Part shown: positions 26,863 to 34,204 of the stretch, piece by piece
How positions within the stretch are numbered: position 1 is the stretch's first letter
How the letters are laid out: every line of letters starts with the position of its first letter
Origin: Cellulomonas humilata
Lineage (GTDB): Bacteria > Actinomycetota > Actinomycetes > Actinomycetales > Cellulomonadaceae
Reading direction: 5' to 3'
NCBI RefSeq assembly: GCF_013359775.1
Contig: NZ_JABMCI010000066.1
Location: 248,001 to 312,000, forward strand
DNA length: 64,000 nt
Made by a program: the position numbers and the translations under genes
The notes under the pieces: model-generated
Databases searched by the model: none
Told to the model about the DNA's origin: nothing
The model's input: the letters and a program-made list of their open reading frames with translations, nothing else

Positions 26863-27653
26863 GCCGGCACCCCCGCCTCGTCCGTGGGCTCCGGCAGGCG
26901 TCGCTCGGTGCGGGCCGACCGGTCCGCCACCAGCGTCGGCACGTCGCCCACCCAGTCGGAGGTGGTGTCCAGGCTGATCGGCACCAGCACCCCCTCCGTC
27001 AGCCGGTACTGCCGCTCGGCGCGCGCCGCCACCGCGAGGTCGTGCGTGATGGTCACCAGGGCCGCGCCGGTCTGCGACGCGATCTCGTCGAGCAGGTCCA
27101 TGACCTCCCCGCCGGTCTCCACGTCGAGCGCCCCGGTCGGCTCGTCGGCCAGGATCACCCGCGGCCCGCGCACGAGCGCCCGGGCGATGGCGACCCGCTG
27201 CTGCTCGCCGCCGGACAGCTTGTCGGGCATGGTGTCCACCCGGTCGCCCAGCCCGACGCGCTCGAGCATCTCCGCGGCCAGGCGCGTGCGCGACCAGAAC
27301 TGCCGGCCCCGCGCGTAGAGCAGGGGGGCGGACACGTTCTCCAGCGCCGTGCGGCCGGGCAGCAGGTTGAACTGCTGGAACACGAACCCGAAGTCCCGCC
27401 CGCGGCGCTTGGTCCGCGTGCCGTTCGAGAGCTTGCCGATGGGCACGCCCTCCAGCAGGTACTGGCCGGTGGTGGGGGCGTCGAGCAGGCCGAGGATGTT
27501 GAGCAGCGTCGACTTGCCGGTGCCGGAGCGGCCGACGATCGCGACGTGCTCGCCCGCGTCGACCGCCAGGGTCACGCCCTGGAGGATGTGCAGGATGCGA
27601 TCGTCGGGCAGCCGGACCGACCGCGTGACGTCGGTGAGCTCGAGGAGGCTCAT
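26859..27653 (-). CDS. MacB/LolD-like ABC transporter ATP-binding protein, unit 2
   Basis: A 264-residue ATPase: Walker A GRSGTGKST, Q-loop FVFQQFNLLPGRTALENV, signature LSGGEQQRVAIARALV, Walker B VILADEPTGALDV and ITHD switch. The C-terminal 45 residues extend beyond the usual domain end (SDWVGDVPTLVADRSARTER). The ATG at 27653 overlaps the adaptor stop, which fits the coupling seen throughout this operon, so the upstream in-frame GTG (27662) is not preferred. Confidence 0.9.
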   Translation of the reverse strand: MSLLELTDVTRSVRLPDDRILHILQGVTLAVDAGEHVAIVGRSGTGKSTLLNILGLLDAPTTGQYLLEGVPIGKLSNGTRTKRRGRDFGFVFQQFNLLPGRTALENVSAPLLYARGRQFWSRTRLAAEMLERVGLGDRVDTMPDKLSGGEQQRVAIARALVRGPRVILADEPTGALDVETGGEVMDLLDEIASQTGAALVTITHDLAVAARAERQYRLTEGVLVPISLDTTSDWVGDVPTLVADRSARTERRLPEPTDEAGVPA

Positions 27654-28666
27654 CCGCCGCACACAGCCGGGTCGTAGTTGAGGCTGCAGTCCACGGGCTT
27701 GCCGGCGCCGCCGGGCACCGGGATGAACTCCAGGATGGTGTCGCCGGCGACCAGGCCTTCGGTGACCTGCACGTTCTCACCGTCCGTCAGGCCCAGGCCG
27801 ACCGGCCGCTTCTCGTTGGTGCCGTCCGCGGCCACCACCCAGACGTTGCCCTTCTGGACGGTGCCCTGCACCGCCGTGATCGGGACCACGACGACGTCCG
27901 CGGCGGTGCCGTTGGTGATCTCGACGTTCGCACCCAGCCCGGGGAACGCGGTGACGCCCGCCGGGATGGCGCAGGTGACCGTGCCGGACGTGCTGGTGGT
28001 GCCGGTCTCGGGCTCCGTGCCGGTGGCGGGGGCGGCGCCGACGCGCAGGCCGGTGCAGTCGAACGGGGCCGGTCCGCCGTTGAGCGTCACGGTCGCCTGC
28101 GTCGGGGCGCCGACGAGCCGGTACTGCTGGTCGGGCGTCAGCGTGCCGGTGACGGAGAGCGTGCCGGGTGCGACCTTGCCCACCTCGTCGCCGACCGAGA
28201 CCACCTGGTCCTTGAGCGTCGGCAGCGACAGGGTCCCGGCGACCGGCGCCTTGACGGTCTCCACCACGACCTTCGGCTTGCGCTCCGTGGTGGTCACCTC
28301 CCCGGTCTCCGGGTTCGTCTTGACGATCGGGTCCTGCGGGGTCTCCTGCCGGATCTCGAGGATCGGCGTCCCCGCGGCGACGGCCGCGCCGTCCGCGGCG
28401 AGCAGCTTGGACACGGTGCCGGCCAGGGTGGCCCGCACGACGACGGCTGCGTCGGACGTGACCGACGCCTGCACCGTCACGGCGTTGGTCACCGTGCCGG
28501 TGGCCACCTCGACGGTCGGCTCGACGATCGCCCCCGTGGGCTGGAGCGACGTGTCGACCGTGCTGACGTCCGCACCGGCGAACGCGATCTTCACCAGGGC
28601 GGCCGCGATGACCGCCCAGAGGATCAGGCGGATGGTCGGGAAGATGATCCGGCGGGTGACCCCCAC
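27650..28666 (-). CDS. MacA/HlyD-like adaptor protein, unit 2
   Basis: A 338-residue membrane-anchored adaptor with an N-terminal helix (about 8-30), a biotinyl-lipoyl-like segment split by an acidic loop (VVVRATLAGTVSKLLAADGA ... ETVKAPVAGTLSLPTLKDQ), and a C-terminal region of the RND-adaptor type (VVVPITAVQGTVQKGNVWVV, VGLGLTDGENVQVTEGLVAG). It is shorter than the unit 1 adaptor and lacks the peptidoglycan-binding domain. It is the first gene of the second exporter operon, preceded by GAGGA at a suitable distance from GTG 28666. Confidence 0.86.
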   Translation of the reverse strand: MGVTRRIIFPTIRLILWAVIAAALVKIAFAGADVSTVDTSLQPTGAIVEPTVEVATGTVTNAVTVQASVTSDAAVVVRATLAGTVSKLLAADGAAVAAGTPILEIRQETPQDPIVKTNPETGEVTTTERKPKVVVETVKAPVAGTLSLPTLKDQVVSVGDEVGKVAPGTLSVTGTLTPDQQYRLVGAPTQATVTLNGGPAPFDCTGLRVGAAPATGTEPETGTTSTSGTVTCAIPAGVTAFPGLGANVEITNGTAADVVVVPITAVQGTVQKGNVWVVAADGTNEKRPVGLGLTDGENVQVTEGLVAGDTILEFIPVPGGAGKPVDCSLNYDPAVCGG

Positions 28667-28819
28667 GGTCGGGCTCCTCGTTGTCGTCGGGACGTGCGAC
28701 GGGAACGTATCGACCTCGCGGCGCCCGGAGGATCCGTCCCGAGGATGATGTGTCCCTGATACTGCGGGGCAGACACTACTGCGCGATGCGTACTAGAGGT
28801 CAAGGACTGCTCCGGCGTG

Positions 28820-29159
28820 TCACGACGACGGAGACGGTGCGGGCAAGGTCAGCTCCCACGCGTCGAGCTCGTCGGGGTGCTCGTCGACGAACGTGCGCTG
28901 CGCCGAGGCGACCAGCCTGTCGCGGGTGCGGGTCAGGCCGACCTCGTCGTCGCACTCGCGCTCGGCGGTGGCCAGCTCGATCTCCCGCGCCAGGAGCCGC
29001 GGCTCCTGAGCGGCGGGGGGGGCAGCCGTCGACCTCGGCGAGCGGGTCGTCAGCTGCCGCGCCGAAGAGGAGCGCGCCGCCCTCCGGGGTGGCGTTCGTG
29101 CCCGTGCACCCTACGAGCAGGAGGAGGCCGCCCACTGCCACCGCCCGACCACCGCGCAT
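28820..29159 (-). pseudogene. Four-cysteine lipoprotein, paralogue C, frameshifted and shortened
   Basis: From ATG 29159 the frame encodes a lipoprotein signal (lipobox LLVGC, Cys18) and about 30 residues, then reaches a run of eight C (G8 on the plus strand, about 29015-29022). In the frame given the protein turns into low-complexity Arg/Gly. With one C fewer the frame reads QEPRLLAREIELATAEREC and then FVDEHPDELDAWEL, matching the C-terminal REIxTAxADxTC...F(V/I)DAHxxEL of paralogues A and B. The repaired product would be 112 residues, missing the central part. It lies just upstream of export operon 2, as paralogue B does for operon 1. Sequencing error or slippage at the homopolymer cannot be told apart. 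Confidence 0.7.
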
Positions 29160-29240
29160 GTCGCAGGACGCCCCGAGCCCCGTGCCCACGACCGCATCCG
29201 GTGCAGGGCGGACAACGAGACCCGTCCGCCGGTCGTCAGG

Positions 29241-30440
29241 TCAGGACGCTGGGCCAGACGCGGTCGCGACCAGGAACGCCGGTGCCCCCAGACCCTCGGC
29301 CGCGAACGCGTCCGCGACGGCCTGCGCCACCCGGTCCACCTCGTCCGCGCCGACCAGCGCGATCGCGGACCCGCCGAACCCCCCGCCGGTCATCCGCGCA
29401 CCCGTGGCGCCCGCGGCCCGAGCGGTGTCGACGACGAGGTCCAGCTCCCGGCAGGACACCTCGTAGTCGTCGCGCAGGGAGGCGTGCGACTGGTTCATCA
29501 AGGTCCCGACCAGACCGACCTCGCCGGCGTCGAGCAGGGCGACGAACCAGGTGACGCGATCGATCTCGTTCACCACGTGCCGGACGCGGCGCACCTGGAC
29601 GTCGTCGTCGAGCTTGTCGAGCGCCCACTCCAGGCCGCGGGGGTCGTCGGAGATCTCGCGCAGCGTGCCGACGCCGAGTCGCTGTGCCGCCGCCTCGCAC
29701 GAGGCCCGGCGTGCCGCGTACTGACCGTCCACCAGCGCGTGCTCGGCGCGGGTGTCCACCACCAGGAGCGCCAGGCCGTGCGCGGAGAGGTCGAACGGGA
29801 CGTGCCGGACGGAGCCGTCGAGGCAGTCGAGCAGCAGGGCGTTCCCCGCCTGCGCGCGCAGGGCGGCCGCCTGGTCCATCCCGCCCGTGGGCGCCCCGGC
29901 GATCTCGTTCTCGGCGCGCACGCACAGCGCCGCCAGCGTCGCGCGTCCGTCGTCGGACCCCGCCAGGTCGAGCGCGAACGCCGCGTCGAGCGCGACGGCC
30001 ACCGACGCCTCCAGGGCGGCCGACGACGAGAGCCCGGCGCCGTAGGGCACGCAGGAGTCGACCGCGACGTCGAACCCGGAGACGGTGTGCCCGGCCTGCC
30101 GGAGCGCCCACGCGACACCGACGACGTAGCCCGCCCAGCCGTCGACCGTGCCGGGTGCGACGTCACCGAGCTCGATCGTCCGCATTCCGGCGGGCTCCTG
30201 GGCGGACACGAGCCGCACCGTGTCGTCGTCGCGCCGCCGCAGTGCCACGTAGGTGCGGTGGGGGAGCGCGATCGGCAGGCAGAGGCCGCCGTTGTAGTCG
30301 GTGTGCTCACCGATCAGGTTCACGCGACCGGGCGCGGACCAGGTGCCGTCCGGGTCCGCCTCGAACCGCGCCCGGAACTGCGCGGCGGCACGGTCGGCGC
30401 CCTCGGTGGGGGTCCAGGCCTGAAGCCACTCGGGGGTCAT
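29241..30440 (-). CDS. galK: Galactokinase
   Basis: A 399-residue GHMP kinase phosphorylating galactose at C1. Motifs are the galactokinase signature GRVNLIGEHTDYNGGLCLP, the phosphate-binding VPYGAGLSSSAALEAS, GGMDQAAAL (catalytic Asp region) and the C-terminal ATGARMTGGGFGGSAIALV. The length is normal. The ATG overlaps the galT stop by 4 nt. It is the last gene of a galactose (Leloir) operon with galT and a DeoR regulator. Confidence 0.95.
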   Translation of the reverse strand: MTPEWLQAWTPTEGADRAAAQFRARFEADPDGTWSAPGRVNLIGEHTDYNGGLCLPIALPHRTYVALRRRDDDTVRLVSAQEPAGMRTIELGDVAPGTVDGWAGYVVGVAWALRQAGHTVSGFDVAVDSCVPYGAGLSSSAALEASVAVALDAAFALDLAGSDDGRATLAALCVRAENEIAGAPTGGMDQAAALRAQAGNALLLDCLDGSVRHVPFDLSAHGLALLVVDTRAEHALVDGQYAARRASCEAAAQRLGVGTLREISDDPRGLEWALDKLDDDVQVRRVRHVVNEIDRVTWFVALLDAGEVGLVGTLMNQSHASLRDDYEVSCRELDLVVDTARAAGATGARMTGGGFGGSAIALVGADEVDRVAQAVADAFAAEGLGAPAFLVATASGPAS

Positions 30441-31612
30441 GCCAGCTCCTGCAGACGGGTCGCGATGCGCTCGGGGGTGGTGTCGCTGATCCAGGCGCCC
30501 ATGCCGGACTCGACGCCGGCCAGGTACTTGAGCTTGCCCGGCGCGCGCAGCACCGAGAACAGCTGGAGGTGCAGGCGGGAGTCGTCGCGCCCGTCGCGCA
30601 CGGGGGCCTGGTGCCAGCCGGAGATGTACGGCAGCGGGATCGCCTCGCCGTCCGGGCCGACGAAGAACCGGTCCAGCCGCTGCAGCAGCGACAGGTACAC
30701 GGTGGACAGGTCCTCCCGCTCCGCGTCGGTCAGGGCCGGCAGGTCGGGCACGTCGCGTCGCGGCGCCAGGTGCACCTCGACGGGCCAGCGCGCCGCGAAC
30801 GGCACGTATGCCACCCAGTGCTCGGACTCCAGCACGATCCGCTCGCCGTGGGCCAGCTCGGCGTCCAGCACGTCGCGGCCCAGCAGGCGGCCGGTCTTCT
30901 CCCGGTGCGCGCGGGCCTGCGCGAGCATCGCGGTCGTCTTCGGGGTGAGGTACGGGAACGCGTAGATCTGCCCGTGCGGGTGGTGCAGCGTGACGCCGAT
31001 CTCCTTGCCGCGGTTCTCGAACACGAACACCTGCTCGATGCCGGGGAGCGCGTGCAGGGCCTCGGTCCGCTGCGCCCAGGCCTCGACGATCGTGCGCAGC
31101 CGGCGCGGCGTCACCGTGCTCAGCGACGCGGTGGAGTCCGACGAGAAGCAGATGACCTCGCAGCGGCCCGCCGCCGGGCGAACCGTCCAGAGGGGCTCGC
31201 CGTCGCGCTGCACGGGGACGTCCGGGAGCCCCGGCACGGCGAGCAGCGACGGGAACCGGTTCTCGAACACCACGACGTCGTAGTCCTCCGCCGGGATCTC
31301 ACCGTCCTGGTAGACGGCGCCGGGCTTGGCGGGGGCCAGCGGGTTGGCGTCCGCGGGCGGCAGGAACGTGCGGTTCATGCGCTGCGCCGCCATGGGGATC
31401 CACTCGCCCGTGAGGGGGTCGCGGCGCAGCTCCGGGCCGGTGACGGGCTGCGGGACCCCGTCGGCGTCGGGGACGGGCGCGAACCGGTCGACCAGGGGGC
31501 GTGCGTCCTCGAGCGTGCGCGTGGCGGCGCCGGACACGTACGGCTCGGAGTCGTCGAAGTAGAGCAGCTCCCGGCCGTCGGCGAGCGTGGTGGTGGTCAG
31601 GCGGACGGTCAC
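30437..31612 (-). CDS. galT: Galactose-1-phosphate uridylyltransferase
   Basis: A 391-residue enzyme that exchanges UMP between UDP-glucose and galactose-1-phosphate. Motifs include RRDPLTGEWIPMAAQRMNR, VVFENRFPSL, CEVICFSSDST and the catalytic HPH in VTLHHPHGQIYAFPYLTP, where the second His is the uridylylated nucleophile; VEVHLAPRRDV follows. The GTG start at 31612 overlaps the stop of the DeoR gene. The length is typical of the actinobacterial GalT branch. Confidence 0.95.
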   Translation of the reverse strand: MTVRLTTTTLADGRELLYFDDSEPYVSGAATRTLEDARPLVDRFAPVPDADGVPQPVTGPELRRDPLTGEWIPMAAQRMNRTFLPPADANPLAPAKPGAVYQDGEIPAEDYDVVVFENRFPSLLAVPGLPDVPVQRDGEPLWTVRPAAGRCEVICFSSDSTASLSTVTPRRLRTIVEAWAQRTEALHALPGIEQVFVFENRGKEIGVTLHHPHGQIYAFPYLTPKTTAMLAQARAHREKTGRLLGRDVLDAELAHGERIVLESEHWVAYVPFAARWPVEVHLAPRRDVPDLPALTDAEREDLSTVYLSLLQRLDRFFVGPDGEAIPLPYISGWHQAPVRDGRDDSRLHLQLFSVLRAPGKLKYLAGVESGMGAWISDTTPERIATRLQELA

Positions 31613-32394
31613 GGGGTTGCTCCAGAGGTGTCGACCGTGACCAGGGCGGTCTCGGTCAGGTGTCGTCGGGCGTCGGCGGGCAGGGCGTCGTCGGTGAGCA
31701 GGGTGTCGACGTCCTCGAGCGGGGCGATGCGGGCCAGGCCCACCACCCCCCACTTCGTGTGGTCGGCGAGGACGGTGGTCGCCGCGGCGCAGGCCATCAG
31801 CGCGCGGTCGGTAGCGGCCTCCGCGAGATTCGGGGTGGTCAGGCCCTGAGCGTCCAGCCCGTGCACCCCGAGGAAGGTGCGGTCGACGCGCAGGCCGGCC
31901 AGCGTGGCGTCGGCGACGGGTCCGACGAGCGCGTCCGACGGCGTGCGCACCCCGCCGGTGAGGATCACCTCGATGCCGACGACCCCGTACAGGGCGTCCG
32001 CGATGCGCAGCCCGTTCGTCACGACCGTCAGCGGGCCGATGCCCGCGCCGGCGAGCAGCTCGGCGAGCAGGAACGTGGTGGTGCCCGCCGAGAGAGCGAT
32101 GGCCTGCCCCGGCTCGATCGTCGCCAGCGCCGCGCGGGCGATCGCCGCCTTCTCAGGGCCCGCCCAGGAGCGCTTGGCCTCGAAGCCCGGCTCGTCGGTG
32201 GGCCGTCCGGGTGCGTCGGGGGCGACGGCGCCGCCGTGCACCCGCCGGACCAGGCCGGCCCGGGCCAGCTCGGCGATGTCGCGCCGGACGGTCATGTCCG
32301 AGACGTCGAGGCGCTCCACCAGGTCGGCCACGCGCGCGGCGCCCTCGGAGCGCACGGCGGCGAGGATCCGTTCCTGGCGCTGGGAGGCGAGCAC
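31609..32394 (-). CDS. DeoR-family transcriptional regulator of the galactose operon
   Basis: A 261-residue repressor. The N-terminal DeoR helix-turn-helix reads RQERILAAVRSEGAARVADL ... DVSDMTVRRDIAELARAGL, the classical signature, followed by RRVHGGA. The C-terminal DeoRC sugar-phosphate sensor domain has SAGTTTFLLAELL and TFLGVHGLDAQGLTTPN, with an aspartate-rich effector site. It is first in the galactose operon and probably autoregulates through the promoter at 32401-32429. A galactose-pathway phosphate is the likely inducer, by analogy. Confidence 0.9.
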   Translation of the reverse strand: MLASQRQERILAAVRSEGAARVADLVERLDVSDMTVRRDIAELARAGLVRRVHGGAVAPDAPGRPTDEPGFEAKRSWAGPEKAAIARAALATIEPGQAIALSAGTTTFLLAELLAGAGIGPLTVVTNGLRIADALYGVVGIEVILTGGVRTPSDALVGPVADATLAGLRVDRTFLGVHGLDAQGLTTPNLAEAATDRALMACAAATTVLADHTKWGVVGLARIAPLEDVDTLLTDDALPADARRHLTETALVTVDTSGATP

Positions 32395-32400
32395 CCGAAC

Positions 32401-32429
32401 AGCATCGCACCAAAACAAACAAAGTTCAA
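32401..32429 (-). promoter_or_regulatory. Promoter and likely DeoR operator of the galactose operon
   Basis: On the minus strand TTGAAC (32424-32429) and GATGCT (32401-32406) are separated by exactly 17 nt, and the start codon lies 6 nt beyond, predicting a leaderless transcript. The spacer contains the tandem TTTGTTTGTTTTG, unusually AT-rich here and similar to the TGTTTGTTT-type repeats bound by DeoR-family repressors. Confidence 0.65.
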
Positions 32430-32501
32430 CATCTGCCGCTGCCCCCCCTGTGGCGCCGGAATGCTCCTCCGTACGGACGCCGGAGCCGTGACGTGCTGTT
32501 G

Positions 32502-33641
32502 TCAGCGGCCTGCCGGCGTGAGGCCCAGCGAGCGGCCCGCGAGGCCCCGGCGGCGGGCGGCCAGGGAGCGGGCTACCTCGCGCAGGGCCTGTGCGGCGGG
32601 GGAGTCCGGGGCGCTCAGCACCACCGGGGTCCCGTCGTCGCCGGCCTCGCGCAGCCGCACGTCGAGCGGCACCTGACCGAGCAGCGGGACGTCGCCGCCC
32701 GTGATCCGGGTCAGGTTGTCCGCGACCCTCTGGCCGCCGCCGGAGCCGAAGATCTCCAGTCGTGAGCCGTCGGGCTGCTCCAGCCACGACATGTTCTCCA
32801 CCACGCCGACCACGTGCTGGCGGGTCTGCACGGCGACGGACCCGGCGCGCTCGGCGACCTCGGCGGCGGCGACCTGCGGGGTGGTGACCACGACCAGCTC
32901 GGAGCTCGGCAGCAGCTGCGCGACCGAGATCGCGATGTCGCCCGTACCGGGGGGCAGGTCGAGCAGGAGCACGTCGAGGTCGCCCCAGAACACGTCGGCG
33001 AGGAACTGCTGGAGCGCGCGGTGCAGCATCGGGCCGCGCCAGACGACCGGCTGACCGGGCGGCACGAACATGCCGATCGAGACCACGAGCACGCCGAAGG
33101 CCTCGGGTGGCAGGAGCATGTCGTCGACGCGCGTCGGCTGCCGCGTGACGCCGAGCATGCGGGGGATCGAGAAGCCGTAGATGTCGGCGTCGACGATGCC
33201 CACCTTCAGCCCGTCGGCCGCCATCGCGACCGCGAGGTTGGCCGTGACCGACGACTTGCCGACGCCGCCCTTGCCCGACGCGATCGCGTACACCTTGGTC
33301 AGCGAGCCCGGCTGCGCGAACGGGATGACCGGCTCGGTGTCCGTGCCGCGCAGCAGCGTCCGGAGCGCGGCCCGCTGCTCGGCGGACATCACGCCGAACA
33401 CCACCGCCACCTCGTCGACCCCGTCGACGGCGGCCGCCGCGGCGCTGACGTCGCGCGTGAGCGTGTCCTTCAGCGGGCAGCCCGGGGTCGTCAGGTCGAT
33501 CCCGACGGTCGCGCGCGTGCCGTCGACCTCGACGGAGCGCACCATGCCGAGCTCGGTGATGGGGCGCTTGATCTCCGGGTCGAGCACGCGGGAGAGCGCG
33601 TCGCGGATGGCATCGAGCAGCGGGTCGGTGGGGTCCGGCAT
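32502..33641 (-). CDS. mrp: Mrp/NBP35-family iron-sulfur cluster carrier ATPase
   Basis: A 379-residue P-loop protein. The N-terminal MIP18/DUF59 domain (about 1-90: DALSRVLDPEIKRPITELGM) is followed by the Mrp ATPase with the deviant Walker A ASGKGGVGKSSVTANLA, DADIYGFSIPRMLG and DLPPGTGDIAISV. The CxxC pair that bridges the cluster in many Mrp proteins is absent (ENMSWLEQPDGSRLEIFGSG); as I recall that is usual in actinobacterial members. The ATG at 33641 is favoured because TACGAT ends 7 nt before it. Confidence 0.9.
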   Translation of the reverse strand: MPDPTDPLLDAIRDALSRVLDPEIKRPITELGMVRSVEVDGTRATVGIDLTTPGCPLKDTLTRDVSAAAAAVDGVDEVAVVFGVMSAEQRAALRTLLRGTDTEPVIPFAQPGSLTKVYAIASGKGGVGKSSVTANLAVAMAADGLKVGIVDADIYGFSIPRMLGVTRQPTRVDDMLLPPEAFGVLVVSIGMFVPPGQPVVWRGPMLHRALQQFLADVFWGDLDVLLLDLPPGTGDIAISVAQLLPSSELVVVTTPQVAAAEVAERAGSVAVQTRQHVVGVVENMSWLEQPDGSRLEIFGSGGGQRVADNLTRITGGDVPLLGQVPLDVRLREAGDDGTPVVLSAPDSPAAQALREVARSLAARRRGLAGRSLGLTPAGR

Positions 33642-33648
33642 GCGGCCC

Positions 33649-33654
33649 ATCGTA
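33649..33654 (-). promoter_or_regulatory. -10 hexamer for a leaderless mrp transcript
   Basis: TACGAT on the minus strand ends 7 nt before ATG 33641. The same context, ACGATGGGCCGCATG, occurs in front of the GNAT gene at 8613. Confidence 0.5.
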
Positions 33655-33667
33655 GGCGTCGCGCGGA

Positions 33668-34204
33668 CTAGCCCCGGGGGGCCTTCCGTCCCCGCTCGGT
33701 CGGCTCCGGGTGCTTCTCGGCCTCGGCCTCGCGCTCCGCGGTGAGGTCCTCGAGCATGTTGCGCAGCTCGGAGCGGACGAAGTCGCGCGTGGCCACCTCG
33801 GACAGGGCGATGCGCAGCGCCGCCATCTCGCGCGCCAGGAACTCGGTGTCCGCGAGGTTGCGCTCGGACCGCTGCCGGTCCTGCTCGGCCTGGACGCGGT
33901 CGCGGTCGGTCTGCCGGTTCTGCGCGAGCAGGATCAGCGGGGCCGCGTACGACGCCTGGAGCGAGAGCATGAGGGTCAGCGCGGTGAACCCGTTGACCGC
34001 CTTGTCGAACCGCAGGTCGGCGGGCGCCCACACGTTCCAGGCGATCCAGACCAGGCAGAACAGCGTCAGGTAGATGATGAACCGCGGCGTGCCCAGGAAC
34101 CGGGCGATGCTCTCCGAGATCTTGCCGGACGCGTCCTCGTCCAGCTGCGGCTTCCGGATGAACCGGCGCCGCGTCTCCAGCGGGGTGTCGAGGCGCTCAG
34201 CCAC
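33668..34204 (-). CDS. DUF1003 membrane protein
   Basis: A 178-residue protein of the DUF1003 family: SISESIARFLGTPRFIIYL-like entry into helix one, the family pattern FCLVWIAWNVWAP, FDKAVNGFTALTLMLSLQAS in helix two, followed by APLILLAQNRQTDRDRVQAE leading into a charged coiled-coil tail (about 95-165). Two transmembrane helices; cytoplasmic tail. The function of the family is unknown. Its GTG start overlaps the stop of the MgtE-N/CBS gene by 8 nt, and DUF1003 genes often accompany such genes in actinobacteria. Confidence 0.88.
   Translation of the reverse strand: MAERLDTPLETRRRFIRKPQLDEDASGKISESIARFLGTPRFIIYLTLFCLVWIAWNVWAPADLRFDKAVNGFTALTLMLSLQASYAAPLILLAQNRQTDRDRVQAEQDRQRSERNLADTEFLAREMAALRIALSEVATRDFVRSELRNMLEDLTAEREAEAEKHPEPTERGRKAPRG

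Noticed and set aside
29241..32394. Complete Leloir pathway including galE
   Set aside because: Only galT, galK and the DeoR regulator are present. The epimerase-like gene at 60914 lacks an obvious catalytic YxxxK and is far away.
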